Assembly: GCF_003672135.1 (NCBI RefSeq)
Contig: NC_039506.1
Coordinates: 9,672,001 to 9,736,000 of the forward strand
From: Ooceraea biroi
Taxonomy: Eukaryota; Arthropoda; Insecta; Hymenoptera; Formicidae
Length of the DNA: 64,000 nucleotides
Direction: 5' to 3'
This document shows positions 52,338-64,000 of the stretch, piece after piece; positions within the stretch are counted from its first letter, which is position 1, and each line of letters opens with the position of its first letter. Position numbers and translations under genes: made by a program. The notes under the pieces were generated by a model. It was given only the letters and a program-made list of their open reading frames with translations, was not told the DNA's origin and made no database searches.

Positions 52338-53292
52338 CGTCCTCCATGCCTCACTGAAACGTAATGCCATCATTACATTTTGCAACGACCGTTGATAACA
52401 TATTTTCACCGCGTAGGCGATAATGTCCGGAGAGGGTGCGCGCGCGCACGAACACGCGCGGGCACGTGGTCGTGAAAGCGTCACGATTGCGAAATACTCA
52501 ATTACATTCGTCGGCGGCGACCGCGTTCCGGTTTTGCGCATTGTTCCGAAGCCGGCTAATTCCACGTGGCGTGGTGCACCAATTAAGATCGTAATAAAAC
52601 GGCACCGGATAATTAGCGCGGGAGTAGAGGTCCTCTCGTCGCGCTCATTCCGCTCCTCCGACTCGCCGCGTTTCCCCTTTGTATTCCGTTTTTCTTCCTT
52701 GGCGTCTCTATTTATCTCTCTCTTTTTCTTCCTCGCTCTTCAGTACCGCGAACAATTCTGTTTTATTGCACGGAGCCACCTTGGCATACCAGGCTGAGGC
52801 GTGTCTTTTTGCATTGTCGTCGCTTGACAAAGAGGCTACACGCTCGATTCCTTCGTGTTATTCGTTTGCTCCTCTCTCGTAACAGATCGATCGTAGAACA
52901 GCTCGCCGGTTTGTTGCAGCTGCAGCTGCACCATGATAAATCATCTGCGAAAATCGATGAACGTTTCGCAATTGAATGTTCACTCTGCGCAATTAGTCTA
53001 AGTAACATTTAATCGGACAATTTTGAAAGTACTACAGAGCAGGTACTGAAACTGTCGCTCTCACGAAATTATTGATGTCAACATACGCTTCTGCTAAAAT
53101 AAGAAAGATGGAGGTGAAAAGATTCAAAGAAGGAAATTAAGATTTTAGCAGTAATCCGTGCTGAAAGCGCTTTCTAGAATTGTTGGTTCTGTACGTCGCC
53201 ACTTCTGAAATCTCGAAGACAGCCGTTAATGCGCGTCGTCGAATGCAAAGCCGCTTCAGCCGTTCAAGAGCAGCACAGGAGGTACGGTTATA

Positions 53293-53433
53293 ATGGCTGA
53301 AATTGCGGAAGAAGGATCGTGGATCCGCGGTCCACGTCGGGTGAGGGAAGCCATAAAGGCTCTCTCGACAACCACCGACACACCACCACGTAGTGGTCCG
53401 CGCGCTTCAAGGCCGCGGGAGAACCGAGCATGA
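53293..53433 (+). CDS. Possible small ORF or first coding exon
   Basis: ATG in a fair context (TTATAATGGCT) opens a 46-residue frame starting MAEIAEEGSWIRGPRR. A donor-like CGG|GTGAGG sits at 53341, so it could equally be a 48-nt first coding exon of a + strand gene. The peptide matches no family I know. No promoter or partner exon was found. Confidence 0.15.
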   Translation: MAEIAEEGSWIRGPRRVREAIKALSTTTDTPPRSGPRASRPRENRA

Positions 53434-53846
53434 AACTAGTTCGACCGGTACGAGAGTATGGTAGCTATTATACATCTAACGTGTATAGTAGATCGCTCAA
53501 GCGCTCGCCTTAGTGGAAGGCGCTCGGAAATTCACCGTGTAAAATGCATCGGTGTGGCGTCTTCCAGATACCCGCGAAAAATAAAACGAACGTTGGTCTT
53601 CCGCACCATCGACCATTATTCGCTCGAGCCTTTCACAATTGAAGTCGTTTTGGCTGTTTTATAGTAAAACATTTAATAACAAACATAATTTTTTCGAACT
53701 AATCTATTTGAATGGTTACTTGCTCATTGATTAACCATTTCATGAAAGCTTCTTTAGTAATTTAATAATCTATTATCAAGTTTTAATTATTTTGATATTA
53801 AGATGCATACATAATACATTATATTAATAATAAAGATTATCCATTT

Positions 53847-53877
53847 TACACACACACACACACATACACATACACAC
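53847..53877. repeat. (CA)n microsatellite
   Basis: 31 bp of CA with two TACA interruptions. Confidence 0.92.
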
Positions 53878-56282
53878 TTTTGTATAAATATATAATAAGA
53901 TAATAAAAGTCTTGGCAGTGTTTTTCTGATCAGAAGCTTGAAATAAATTAATAACAAGTCGAGAATAAAAATGACTTGGCGCTAAAACGAGCTGATATAC
54001 ACCTGTGCAAATAGGCGCAATTGTTGATGACTAATCGTATATACTTTCTACTGGCTGGAGAATTTTTACGCTCAGCTTGCACACATGGCCTTGAGACTCA
54101 GGCGCATCCGAGCGAAGTGTACTTGCAGGGCGAAAAAGCGTGCTCTTTCGTCGTGACTGCGCAAAGTAGCGAATGATCGTGCGGAAATACGAGAGCTTTT
54201 GCGTTCTTCCTGTCGTGATTCTTGACACGTCACTCTCCATAAGAACGCTCCAAATGCATGAGTTGCTTGGTTGGAAGGATTTTACGGTCGATCACGTGTT
54301 CCAAAGGCATATTATTACGTTCACTTTGTTCCATAAAACGTGCAAGGTCGGCCGTTTGATCAGTGTATGTCGATAAGCGGGATCAAGCTGGTCAACCGTA
54401 CAAAAAGCAAATTTTTTGTAAAATGCAATTCGCAGCAAAAAACTCGGTTTTTATAAAATTAAATCTCTGTGACACCAAGAACTTCATGCTTTTACGTAAT
54501 AATAACAAGTTAATAAATTCTTTTTAGTGTTGTTACAGTAAAAGAGAAATTAAAAAATGTAATTATTTGACATTAAAAGTGATTATATATACACATTTTA
54601 ATTAAATACGATATCCACATTAGAGGCAAATAAAATTTAAAATTGATTAATAATATGTATTAAATATGCAATAATAAAAAATACAGGATATTTGAAATGT
54701 TTAATAGTTATTTCTAGATCATCTAATTTAAGCAAGCATAATTAATTTTATAATGTATTTTTTATTTTAAGCATAAAAGTAATTATCTTTGACAACAGCA
54801 ACATTTATTAGTTCTACGTTATTTCGCTAACGTTACAGCGAGTAAAGCAAGATGCATGTAACGGTACTCGGCAGCGAGCTCTTCGTAACCTCATGAACTG
54901 CGACCCTAATTTCCTCCTCTCTATTATAACTCGCTCCATTTTTCCCTTTACAATTATGCCGCCCCCATAGATTCCGTTGCCTAGCTCGTCAAAAGATCGG
55001 AGTAAATTTCTTTGCTATTATGCAGCACAATCATTAAGTAATGATGGTTCATCAAATGCTATTAGATGCAAAATTTGATGTTTAAAATTCAATTTCATGA
55101 CACAATTTCTTTTTTCTTTTAATTACGAAGACAGATTAATTATTTTTGATGAGCATATAGTCAATATTTAAAAGATAGAGGCAGAGCTACATTAAACTTA
55201 CTCACTCTTTCTTCATACGTTGCAATCGTTCCTTTGTCTTTATAGGATTTCAGGATCTTTAAAGATAGTTTATCATACTAAAATAAAAAGCGCGGAATAT
55301 AAATATCAATTTACATGAAGTAAAATTTCTCCAAAGCCCCGAGTAACTTCGTTAAACTTTTATTGGAGCACGCGCGCTGGCATTACATGGTGCGTTTACG
55401 ACCGCGAATAAAACTGAGCATTCGTGATGGCCGGTTCCGCACGACCAGCACAAAGCCAGACAGCGAAACGGGAAAACGACGGTAATTTTGATTACGTATA
55501 ATTTGTCGGATCCTGCTGGTTGTTTCGTCTCTCAGCAGAAGTACTTTCTCTCGTCGACGCAGCCACCTACGTGAACTTGGTACTCCGCTTTTAATAAAAT
55601 AAGTTTTGACTACACAAAATGTTAGAATTTCGTGTATGCTAACATTTCGCGTGTATGTTCAAAATTTAATTAAATTTAAAAGTGGAGTGAAGTTCACATA
55701 CATGACGCGGTCTCTTTGTGTTACGCAAACTGTTCGCTCAATGTTTTTTACGTACAATGCAATTCTATGCAATGCAATTTGAAATGCCAAGTGCAATTGT
55801 ATTTTTTAATATTTTGAACTGTTTAGCATTGTGAACTTCGGAAGCCGATCGTAGCCGCTTTGCTTTGCTTTAGCGTTACTTCAGATAATTGTCCCGATCA
55901 GTTTTCCTCGAGGCTAAATGTGGTCCCTCGCGATTTTGCGTAATGAACAATTCGCGCGCACGCAATTTACTTGCCGGAAGTACGAGTATGACACTTCCGC
56001 GGTGTGCGATTCGGTATTTTCACTCGGTGCGAAACTAGAAACTTAGAAAGTTGTGCCGACTGGGACATATTCAAATGCCTGGCGTCGTCGTAGAAAATTG
56101 GGCGAGCATGAGAACGTTAATCTTCTGAAAGCGATGTGAAATTTCGTTAAACGACTCTTAAGTCAAGAGTCATTTAAAATTGCCAACAAATGTAGCAATT
56201 GCTCATTTCCTTTTTAGAGTTAAAAATTAGTGAAAAATCTTTTTCTCTTTAAAAAAATAATTCTCTTTAGATAAATCATTTT

Positions 56283-56342
56283 TTTATCATACTAATTATT
56301 ACTTAATTAATTAATCAATTAATTAATTCTTATCATACTAAT
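56283..56342. repeat. Direct repeats flanking an AATT array
   Basis: TTATCATACTAAT occurs at about 56284 and again at about 56330; between them lies a run of TTAA/AATT words that is nearly self-complementary. Confidence 0.6.
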
Positions 56343-56720
56343 CTTTCAGATTAAATTTCTCAGGATATTGTATTTACTACTTGAAATAGATATTGAAAAA
56401 ACTCATTATAGCTTTCACGAGATAATAATTTTAATTTATAATTATATAATAATTAAGAAAAGTTAATGTATTAGATGTATATTAGATTATATACTTGTAT
56501 TTGTTGCTACACTTGTCTCTATGCACTTGTCGCTCCTCGATGTATCTCGCTGTATCACCGCGATGCGCCATTCGTTGCAGTATGCATCAACGTTTACATA
56601 ATACTTCACTTATACGATGCATCAGCGCGGTTCTAGTGAAGTTACACATTGACGTCGAAAGTGAATTCACTTGTAAACACTTCGGGCAACGTAACGCGCG
56701 GTAGCGATGCACATGCTGTA

Positions 56721-56790
56721 CAGGGTGTCCTAGTTCTACCGCAGCATTTTTTCCACGTACGGATTTCTCTACCGGAAATATCAACTTCAT
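56721..56790 (+). mobile_element. Solitary transposon end
   Basis: TA followed by CAGGGTGTCCTAGTTCTACC, the same ten-base terminus as the elements at 10420 and 63396. No matching GGACACCCTG lies within the next kilobase, so the other end has been lost or is unrecognisable. The right limit given is arbitrary. Confidence 0.45.
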
Positions 56791-59700
56791 TGCAAGGAAA
56801 CCACCAAGACAACAACACTGAAGTCTTGTTCGTTTTAAACAATTGAAGCTATAGGTCTTTTCAATGCTCTATGCATCTCTCCTCTCATCCAGCAGTTTCA
56901 TTAACTTCATTAACATCAGACGCCCAGTGTCCGTTCAGGTCTTCTTGCCCTAAGTAGTTCATTCCATAATTCTTCGCAAGGGGTATTTCGCTCGCGATCC
57001 CTTCGCACGATAAACAGACAGCCCGTAAACAGTACCGCTCGTGCTCCCACTCCCTTGGCAAATACCGGAAATTTGTGCAAGCGCCTTAACGTTATCGGTC
57101 GGTCGATCGAGGAACGCGACTCTTGATCCACCGCGCGCGTCCACTATCTTGCCAGCAGGTTCTCGTGTGGTGAGTCTGGTGCATCGGCGACCAGCTTGAA
57201 GCTTCCTCTTGCATCTTATCGCGGCGTCAAGCTCCGTGTATCACCGTGGCCTTCGGTGGGTTCAAGATTTTCCTGGCATCAGGAAGCGATAGATCGAGCG
57301 CCGCGCACAAAAAGACGAAACACTCTCCGGTTTCTCCTCGGCGCGGAATGTTCCTCGGGATAAAAACGCGATTGGTATTAATAAAACATCGCGAGACGTG
57401 AATTAACCGCGGCGCGGCATTCTCGTGGCGAGTGATTTCATTCTTCGCGATTTCATTTAAACGGCTTGCCACTTCCGCAAACCGCTCGTAAACCTAGACC
57501 AGTTGCATACCGGTTCTCGTTTTCTCGATTCAGCGTATTCTCAATTTCCAGTTGAGATGCTCGGGTGTATCGGACGCGTTACGATAAGGCGGTTATTTAT
57601 GGGAGGAAAATTACGCCGCTAATGCAGACGCCATCGTGGTATTTGTAAGAAGTCATAAATCGTCGTCTTCTTCGAATGCTGCTGCTTAATTCCATCTCGT
57701 TCACCAGCATCCATTCCCTCGCGAACGTCTTCGTGCATCCCCGACGCATCATAGTATTCTTCAGTTGACGCTAATTTCATCTCGAATGGATACTGATTTA
57801 CGGGGACTCACCCAACGAGTCGGGTTTCCGCGGCAAGGGATCACTTAGCCGTTTTTCTGATGATCCTGCCGAGGTTGCTGCTCTTTTCACGATCGTGCCC
57901 GATCTTCTCATCCCAGATCCTGAATCGTAGAACGTTGCTCGACTCTACAATTGACTCCTTCGACCCTGAACAAGCCTCATGTTCCGAGAAACACTTTCCT
58001 TGAACGCTTCGAGACCAATGACTAATAATTTCCTCAAGTTAACGGATCTTCTACGGAAATCGATTTATCCTTTTGCTTGTCAGTTAAGGAAATCGCCAAC
58101 ATTAATAAAAGTTCCATCCGTAATACTTTATGTAAATCTCTTATTAATTTCGTGAATCCTTCAAGTCACCTGACAAGATTAATCGCATTGTGTTTTCGAC
58201 ATTACACAAAATTATATATCATATTTAAACATATACATATCGTTTGTTTCCTGTTAAAAGAATTTTGTTAATAAAACATATTTATATTTAATAGATATTT
58301 TTATATATTAGAAAATTAAAATTAACGTCGTTTATAACGCCTTCAAAATAAAATAATATTGCGCAAAATTGTGACACATACGATTATTAATACAATTTAA
58401 TACGTTCTGAGCTCTCCTCTTGAAATTGGAATTCTATTTTTAGCCTTTTCCACTGGTCGATAAAACCAATCAAGATCTTTCGGTGCCCTTGAGTTCCTCT
58501 CGAGTTCATCGTATACCTTTCTGCTTTATTCTCCGCCTCGAGTTGCAATTCCTTCTTCGCCTGTTCCTAACATCAAGCGATGCTCACACCGAATCGCTTT
58601 CGTAACGATCACCGCCGAACAAATTGATATCCACAGATTTACGATTTGGAAATCGGCATCTCGAAAGTTTAAATAAATAAAATTCGATTATTCGTATTAT
58701 CGAGCAACAAGAGGCGAGTTCAACGCCCACGAATTCAGATTATGTACATAGCTATAACATATGTATATAATGACCACACGATCGAGCACTATTACAACAC
58801 GAACGACCGAGAAAACCGCAACACCTACGCAAAAACGTAAAACTCGAGTCAAGCAACAATGCGGCTCAATAAAACATGAAATTTTTCATCCATTAACATC
58901 GAATGATAAACTGTTATTACTCAATGATCATGCTACATAATAACAAAGGAGTCTGCTTCGATAGCTTAACGAACTAAGCAACGAAGTTTGTGGGAGCGGC
59001 ATAATTATAAAGGGATAAGAGTACCTATCCCCCAGAGCAGCGGTGCTTGATTAATATAGGGTGAATTAATAAATCTCGCAGCTTACATTTCAGCAATCAA
59101 ATTCCGATTTAGTCCGCGGGAGGGACTGCGAGACAGTCTGCTGAAGGGTTGCGTCTGGGAGCGATAAATTTCGGACGACAATGAGGGCGCGCCTCTTTAT
59201 CCCACGATATCTCAGGTACGGCTTTCTGCGATCATCTCTTCGATCGTTCTGTGCCGGTGCTGCGAGTACGTGACACGTGCGCATGTACGCATATCAGTAT
59301 TGAACACCGGCCTCTCCTATCCGCGCTCCTATACCTGCAACGCTCTTGTGCCGTTCGTAATTTGTGTGTTTCGAGGTCGTGGAGAGAAGAAGACCCGGTT
59401 TCGCAGGAGGCAGGGAATCACGCTGCAGCGAAAAGGTAGAAACACGCCGGTCGACTTCGAGGTTTCTCGACCATGTCGGGAACATGGAGGAACAGGTGAA
59501 CTCGCCCTCTCTGTCTGTCTTCCTTCCTCTGTCTTGCCCGTTCATCGTTTCTTCTTTTGATGGCCAGATTATCGTCCGAGTTCTGTTGCCGCGAAAGTGC
59601 AACTAGCCGTTGATGCAAACTCGGAACGTCAATGCGTTAATTTGTTGAGATATCGCGCGTGGTTGATTTCAGTCTTAACGCAATAATCGCACGCGACAGA

Positions 59701-61437
59701 AATGTCAGGCAAGAAAATTACGAACGAGCATGAAAATTATTTCAAGGAAAGAATCATTACACCTTTTTATGTCGATTTGCTATAGAAAAATAACGATCGA
59801 CGTTAAATATTATAACAAAAATAAATATCGTAAATGTCTTTCGTTACTTTCGAATACACGACGATTTTGAATGGAGGAAATACACAGATTACACCACATA
59901 GTTGTAAGATTGGTATGACTGACCTAAGCTAATGGATTCCGAGACGATGTTTGGAGATACAGGTAGAGAGATTTGTGTGGTTGTGAGTGACGCATTCGAA
60001 AGTAAAAATGTTTCAGGGCCGCACGGATTCTTTCACAACATCGGTGTCCTACGCTCGCTGGTAACATTACTGTAATTCAAGTTAAATGCTAGACAAAATT
60101 ACCAAGTTTATCTAGGAAATTGCTGGGACCGAGAAGGAGCTCGGAAGTATCATTCAGGACAGTTTGCTTTCCTGATGTAGTGATAGTAACTTATTAAATA
60201 TGTAAGAGATACATTCATAATAAGTTTCAATTCAAATTATGCGAGTTTCCAAAGCGGAAATAGCACACCTCTCAAATATTAATAGAGGAGAAATTACGAT
60301 CGATGGAGCGAACGGCGTATGCGTGTTCAAAGTGTTAAAAAACAGCAGGCCGCTGCGAAGCGTAACGAATTCATAAAAGCATTCCGGTAGAAAATCTCCT
60401 GTTACTTCTGAGACTTGAGCATACAGAAAATCATACATTCTACCCTTTCTCCCATTAGCGTCACAGCTAATTTGCTACGTGAAAATGATTCATGACAACA
60501 GTCTCTAAAAAGAAGATGCGATACAGTCTGATTACAAAATCACCGTGTATATGATGAACAATATTGTTCAGTCAAAATTGTTAAAAGGAATAAAAATACT
60601 AAAGGTTTTTTGCAATTTGACAACGAGAGATTTCACACTCAGGTATAAAGTGAAAACTACTGATGTTTCAATGATGTTCGCACTCGAATTACCAGCCGCG
60701 TGTATGCCACGCGGATCCAATAGTTTCCATTTCACTAGTTGGATTCGGTGCAAACAGAGCGGGATGACTTTCACGCAAGGAAATCATTCTAGTCACATAG
60801 CACCGCCGCACCTAACTAGAAATTCCCGTAGTGAACTATCGCTGAAACGGAGATATGTGTGTGTGGGCAGGACGAGGAAGCCTTTCGTAGGCCGAAACTG
60901 CCTTTACAGAGCAAACAAAAAAGTGGGTCAATGTTTTCGAGGTGAGGCCTAGTTAAATAGCCGCTAAACTGGCGCTTAGCAAAACTCGCATAAAATAGAG
61001 ACCCCATCTTTAATTAATTAGCATACCAAATAACGCACCTATAAACCAATTGGATATAAACGATCGCACGTAAAACAATTTAGAATCATTGCTATAGAAG
61101 ATTTCTACGTGTATTTTTTAGTTCCATCAGTCATTCTCATACTAAAATTAATTCGTAACATAAACTTTAGGAGAAAATCGGAAATCTATGTGTGCTCGTG
61201 AGCTCATCAACTTGTTAGAGCCGACGAAGCCTCTCTAAACATCAGTTCAATGCAGAAGCACGCCAATGAACCCACTGCATTCCGCACATACTCTCCGACT
61301 AACGCGGTACTCACGTTAACCATCCGTAGTCAGGTTTCCGCAGCTTCTTCTGGATATATCGCTCGGCGCTAACAAGGATCGCTCGAGCACCTCTCCTCTC
61401 AAACCTCTCTCTCTCGCTTCGCCGACACTTTGTCACT

Positions 61438-61629
61438 TATATACCAGACAAGTGTCTTCATCCAGCACTCGATATCGGGGCACTCCGCGCACTCGCCGGC
61501 AAGTCCACGCGCGCGCGCGCGCGCGCGCTATCGGCCGCTCTCTTGAGAATCTTTCGCGTGGATTTCACGAAACCGATCTCGTCGCGGAACGAGAATCGAG
61601 ATGCCGCCGTCGAGAATCTCCACTTAGAG
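61438..61629 (+). promoter_or_regulatory. Possible promoter and 5' exon
   Basis: TATATA at 61438-61443 is followed by CpG-rich sequence and a consensus donor GAG|GTAAGC whose exon end is at 61629. No downstream exon was found in the remaining 2.4 kb, so any gene would run off the window. The short peptides encoded match nothing I know. Confidence 0.2.
61508..61528. repeat. (CG)n microsatellite
   Basis: 21 bp of alternating C and G, a Z-DNA-prone sequence, inside the CpG-rich block downstream of the TATA-like site at 61438. Confidence 0.92.
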
Positions 61630-63112
61630 GTAAGCACGAAGACCACTCAGATCAGCTTCCGGAGATGCAATCGAGACCTCTACGCGGCTCCGCGAACGGA
61701 GCTGATCTTCTGGTACCGACTGGCCACAACCGACTGGTTGGATCGGTGACTGACTGTGCGCCGGCTACCCACGCCATGGACTGCCACTCGTGGATCCGAA
61801 GCCGATCACCACCATCCTGGCTGGCCTTCTTCCTCCTCCTCCACCGTGCTACCGCCCGGCGATCCTCTCTCTTTTTCACTCCCTCTCCTCCGCGCGGCCG
61901 ACCGCGTTGCTGTCTCCTTCCTCGTGGCCGAGGAAGGAGGCCGGTGCATCGCTCAACTCGCTAAAACGCGATGTGAGATGTTTATAGGGTGGATGATCGA
62001 CTGTGACGTCTATGTGATCAGCTGGTGAAGATTTTGATGCAGCGACGCGTTACGTAATCTTGTACAAGAGTTCACCATGACTTTCGCGCTTATGCGTGTG
62101 TTTGAGAGATTCTGATTTGCGAGAGAGGATTGTAATGCGGAGCATATTTAAAAAATGAGAACTTGCTACTTGTGAGATGTATTCTACTAGGAGATTTATT
62201 AATTTTTATTTGATACATAATCGAGAAGTATTATATGAGTGTATGTCATGCGAAAAGGACTCAAAGTCTTTTTTCTTCCTCACTTTAACTTTATAATTTA
62301 TATTTATTTTTAATACTGTAAAAAGTTTAATGCCAGAATTATTCCCAGATTTCTACTGCGACCTCAAAACTCTGATCAAAATACGCCTGATTTCCTGTTT
62401 CCCTCAACGCTCTATTCTGAATTACAGGAACGTGTAATTTCAAACGCTTTACAAATGAATCTGCATAGAGGAAAGTCAAGGTGAAGACGACCCTGCAGAC
62501 CATGATTACAGGAACCAAATGACGGGATACTCGAAGCTACGTGATTCAGGAAACAATGGCAAGAGCGATCAGTGACGATGCCAAATCGCGATGATAGCAC
62601 GATTTCCGTTTATCGACGCCGTGCCGTGGAAACAGGTCGGCTTTCGTCGCGGGTGGAAAGTACACGTTCGAGAGAAGAGCGGATGGTTGAAGAGAAGTGG
62701 GAGGAGAACGGGACGACAGAGGAACCGATCTCGAAGAGAGCGACGGAGAGACCAGATCGTAGCCTGGAGCTGTAGCTCGTTCTGGTGAAAGCTTGTGCGC
62801 TTCGGCGTTATGCCAGAAACTGTTCTCTCTGTCGGAACGTACAGCTGATTTGTTTAAAATTCTCTTTACGGAGTCTTCAGCGAATGTCTCTACGCTTTCA
62901 TTGTAACGATACGTGATGTGGACCTGAGATTGCCATGGCATTCTATTGACACTTCTAGTCTAGTTTGATACTTTTATGAGAGGTAGATTTATATCTCCGA
63001 TTTTGCATTAATATTTAATTTCTTATCTTGATACAAATGTCTGCTTCATACAACATCTTTTACCAACATTTAATTATTTTTTCACTTTGTTAGAAATGAT
63101 ATGTTAAAAAAT

Positions 63113-63215
63113 TATATATAATAATGTATGTATAATAAATTATATATAATATTAATTTAAAATTATATATAATAAATAAGTAGAATTATATAATATTATA
63201 TATAATAATGTAATA
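63113..63215. repeat. TATATAATA-rich simple repeat
   Basis: Over 100 bp made almost entirely of A and T, with repeated TTATATATAATA words; 180 bp before the foldback element. Confidence 0.75.
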
Positions 63216-63395
63216 AAACTTCTTTTTTATTGTTATATTCAATATATTGTGATGTACATGTAAATCAATTATTTAATAAAATTGGAATGGTTTTTTTAAC
63301 TTTTATGTTTTAGAGTGCATTATTGTAATAATGAGAATATTATTAATTAGAACTATATACGAGCTATGATTATGGTATAAAATAAAAACTATATA

Positions 63396-63572
63396 CAGGG
63401 TGTCCGGTAACTCACGACTCAACGCTCGTGAGTGGATAAAGAGGACTGAACTGAGTGGAAAAGTCCTATACCATTTTGCAATTTTCACAATAGTTAACGA
63501 GTTATTAATTATTAAAAATCGCTATATTAGTCCGGCCTACCGCCGAATGCAAGTGCGCGGCGAGATGCGACC
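63396..63572 (+). repeat. Left arm of foldback MITE
   Basis: 177 bp from CAGGGTGTCCGGTAACTCAC to GAGATGCGACC; pairs with 63686-63862. Confidence 0.92.
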
Positions 63573-63685
63573 GCCAAGCGATCAAAGTTGCTAGGCGCGA
63601 GAAGTTGTTTATTACAAATGGTATGCCTAGCCATTGCCACTGCGACTGCGATCGCTAGGCACTCGATCGCTAGGCGGTCGCATCA

Positions 63686-63862
63686 GGTCGCATCTCGCCG
63701 CGCGCTTGCATTCGGCGGTAGGCCGGACGAATAGCACGATTTTTAATAATTAATAACTTGTTAACTATTGTGAAAATTGCAAAATGGTATAGGACTTTTC
63801 CACTCAGTTCAGTCCGCTTTATCCACTCACGAGCGTTGAGTCGTGAGTTACCGGACACCCTG
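63686..63862 (-). repeat. Right arm of foldback MITE
   Basis: 177 bp, reverse complement of the left arm with a small cluster of changes near the TTAAAAATCG word. Confidence 0.92.
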
Positions 63863-63876
63863 TATACACAGGTGAA

Positions 63877-64000
63877 AAATTTGTGTTAAATTTAACAGAT
63901 ATCACATGTCCCAAACGGTCCACATAAATTTTTGTGTTACTTTAACATAATATAGATATGTTAAATGGTGACACTAATATTATGTTAATATTTTAACCCA
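63877..64000. repeat. Possible truncated repeat at window end
   Basis: Words GTGTTAAATTTAACA, GTGTTACTTTAACATAATAT and TATTATGTTAATATTTTAAC recur in both orientations within 120 bp and run into the window edge. May be the start of another inverted-repeat element. Confidence 0.3.

Larger units (their letters stand above)
50222..63393. other. No supported gene; upstream of CalpC
   Basis: About 13 kb. A CalpC 5' exon and promoter must lie here or beyond on the - strand, but none is identifiable by eye. CpG-rich blocks occur at 52420-52700, 53200-53450, 57100-57500, 59080-59620 and 61300-62000, separated by AT-rich DNA. Also holds GA and CA microsatellites and a solitary transposon end. Confidence 0.55.
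63396..63862. mobile_element. Foldback MITE, mariner-type ends
   Basis: 467 bp between TA duplications at 63394-63395 and 63863-63864. Arms 63396-63572 and 63686-63862 (177 bp each) are inverted repeats with about seven mismatches. A 113-bp centre contains several copies of CGCTAGGC and its complement. Ends CAGGGTGTCC, as in the element at 10420, but the arms otherwise differ. Each arm is open for about 60 codons with nearly the same peptide, a by-product of the inverted repeat rather than a gene. No transposase, so non-autonomous. Confidence 0.92.

Noticed and set aside
61452..61964. A 170-codon + strand open frame, Arg/Ser-rich
   Set aside because: Open on several frames in a CpG-rich block, low-complexity composition, no domain.
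62546..62941. 131-codon - strand open frame, Ser/Pro-rich
   Set aside because: Low complexity, overlaps + strand frames of similar length, no promoter or splice context.
63400..63858. Two nearly identical peptides of about 60 residues on opposite strands
   Set aside because: They are the same inverted-repeat arm read from both ends of the foldback element, not two genes.
1..64000. tRNA, rRNA, CRISPR and conserved insect microRNA sequences
   Set aside because: No tRNA B-box with matching acceptor stem, no rRNA words, no spaced repeat array and no familiar mature microRNA sequence was found on reading. A covariance-model search would be decisive.

Overview
This is eukaryotic nuclear DNA. Split genes with consensus GT/AG introns, an AT-rich background in which CpG is still frequent, and two insect-type protein genes suggest an insect. 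A DUF4817-type mariner-like transposase remnant with a start seen in ant genomes suggests Hymenoptera, probably an ant. The species is an inference and was not tested.

Two protein genes can be assembled exon by exon, and they converge. On the + strand, positions 24979-29789 hold seven exons of a membrane dipeptidase (peptidase family M19). All zinc and substrate residues are in place. The first coding exon with the start codon is not found, and it may lie anywhere upstream, including outside the window. On the - strand, positions 50215 down to 32461 hold 15 coding exons of a 667-residue classical calpain with domains I, IIa, IIb, III and a penta-EF-hand domain. Its catalytic cysteine is lysine and its catalytic histidine is gone, which identifies it as a Calpain-C type pseudo-protease. 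The two 3' ends are 2.7 kb apart.

The rest is intron or intergenic DNA with mobile-element debris. Positions 10420-11511 are a mariner-like element with 151-bp terminal inverted repeats differing at one base and a transposase broken by a large internal deletion. Positions 63396-63862 are a foldback MITE with 177-bp arms. Positions 35583-35685 are a small TTAA-bounded imperfect palindrome in a calpain intron. Position 56721 begins a solitary transposon end. There are also microsatellites and small segmental or tandem duplications. Positions 1-10417, 11514-24978 and 50222-63393 hold no gene I can support. Three places look like possible promoters or 5' exons (13388-13448, 42800-43500, 61438-61629), all at low confidence.

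The two genes have no evident shared pathway. The dipeptidase would hydrolyse dipeptides at a membrane surface. The calpain is predicted to be a calcium-responsive protein without protease activity. No tRNA, rRNA, CRISPR array or known conserved microRNA was recognised by eye. I saw no undescribed multi-gene system. The most notable biology is the intact but catalytically dead calpain and the two inverted-repeat elements.
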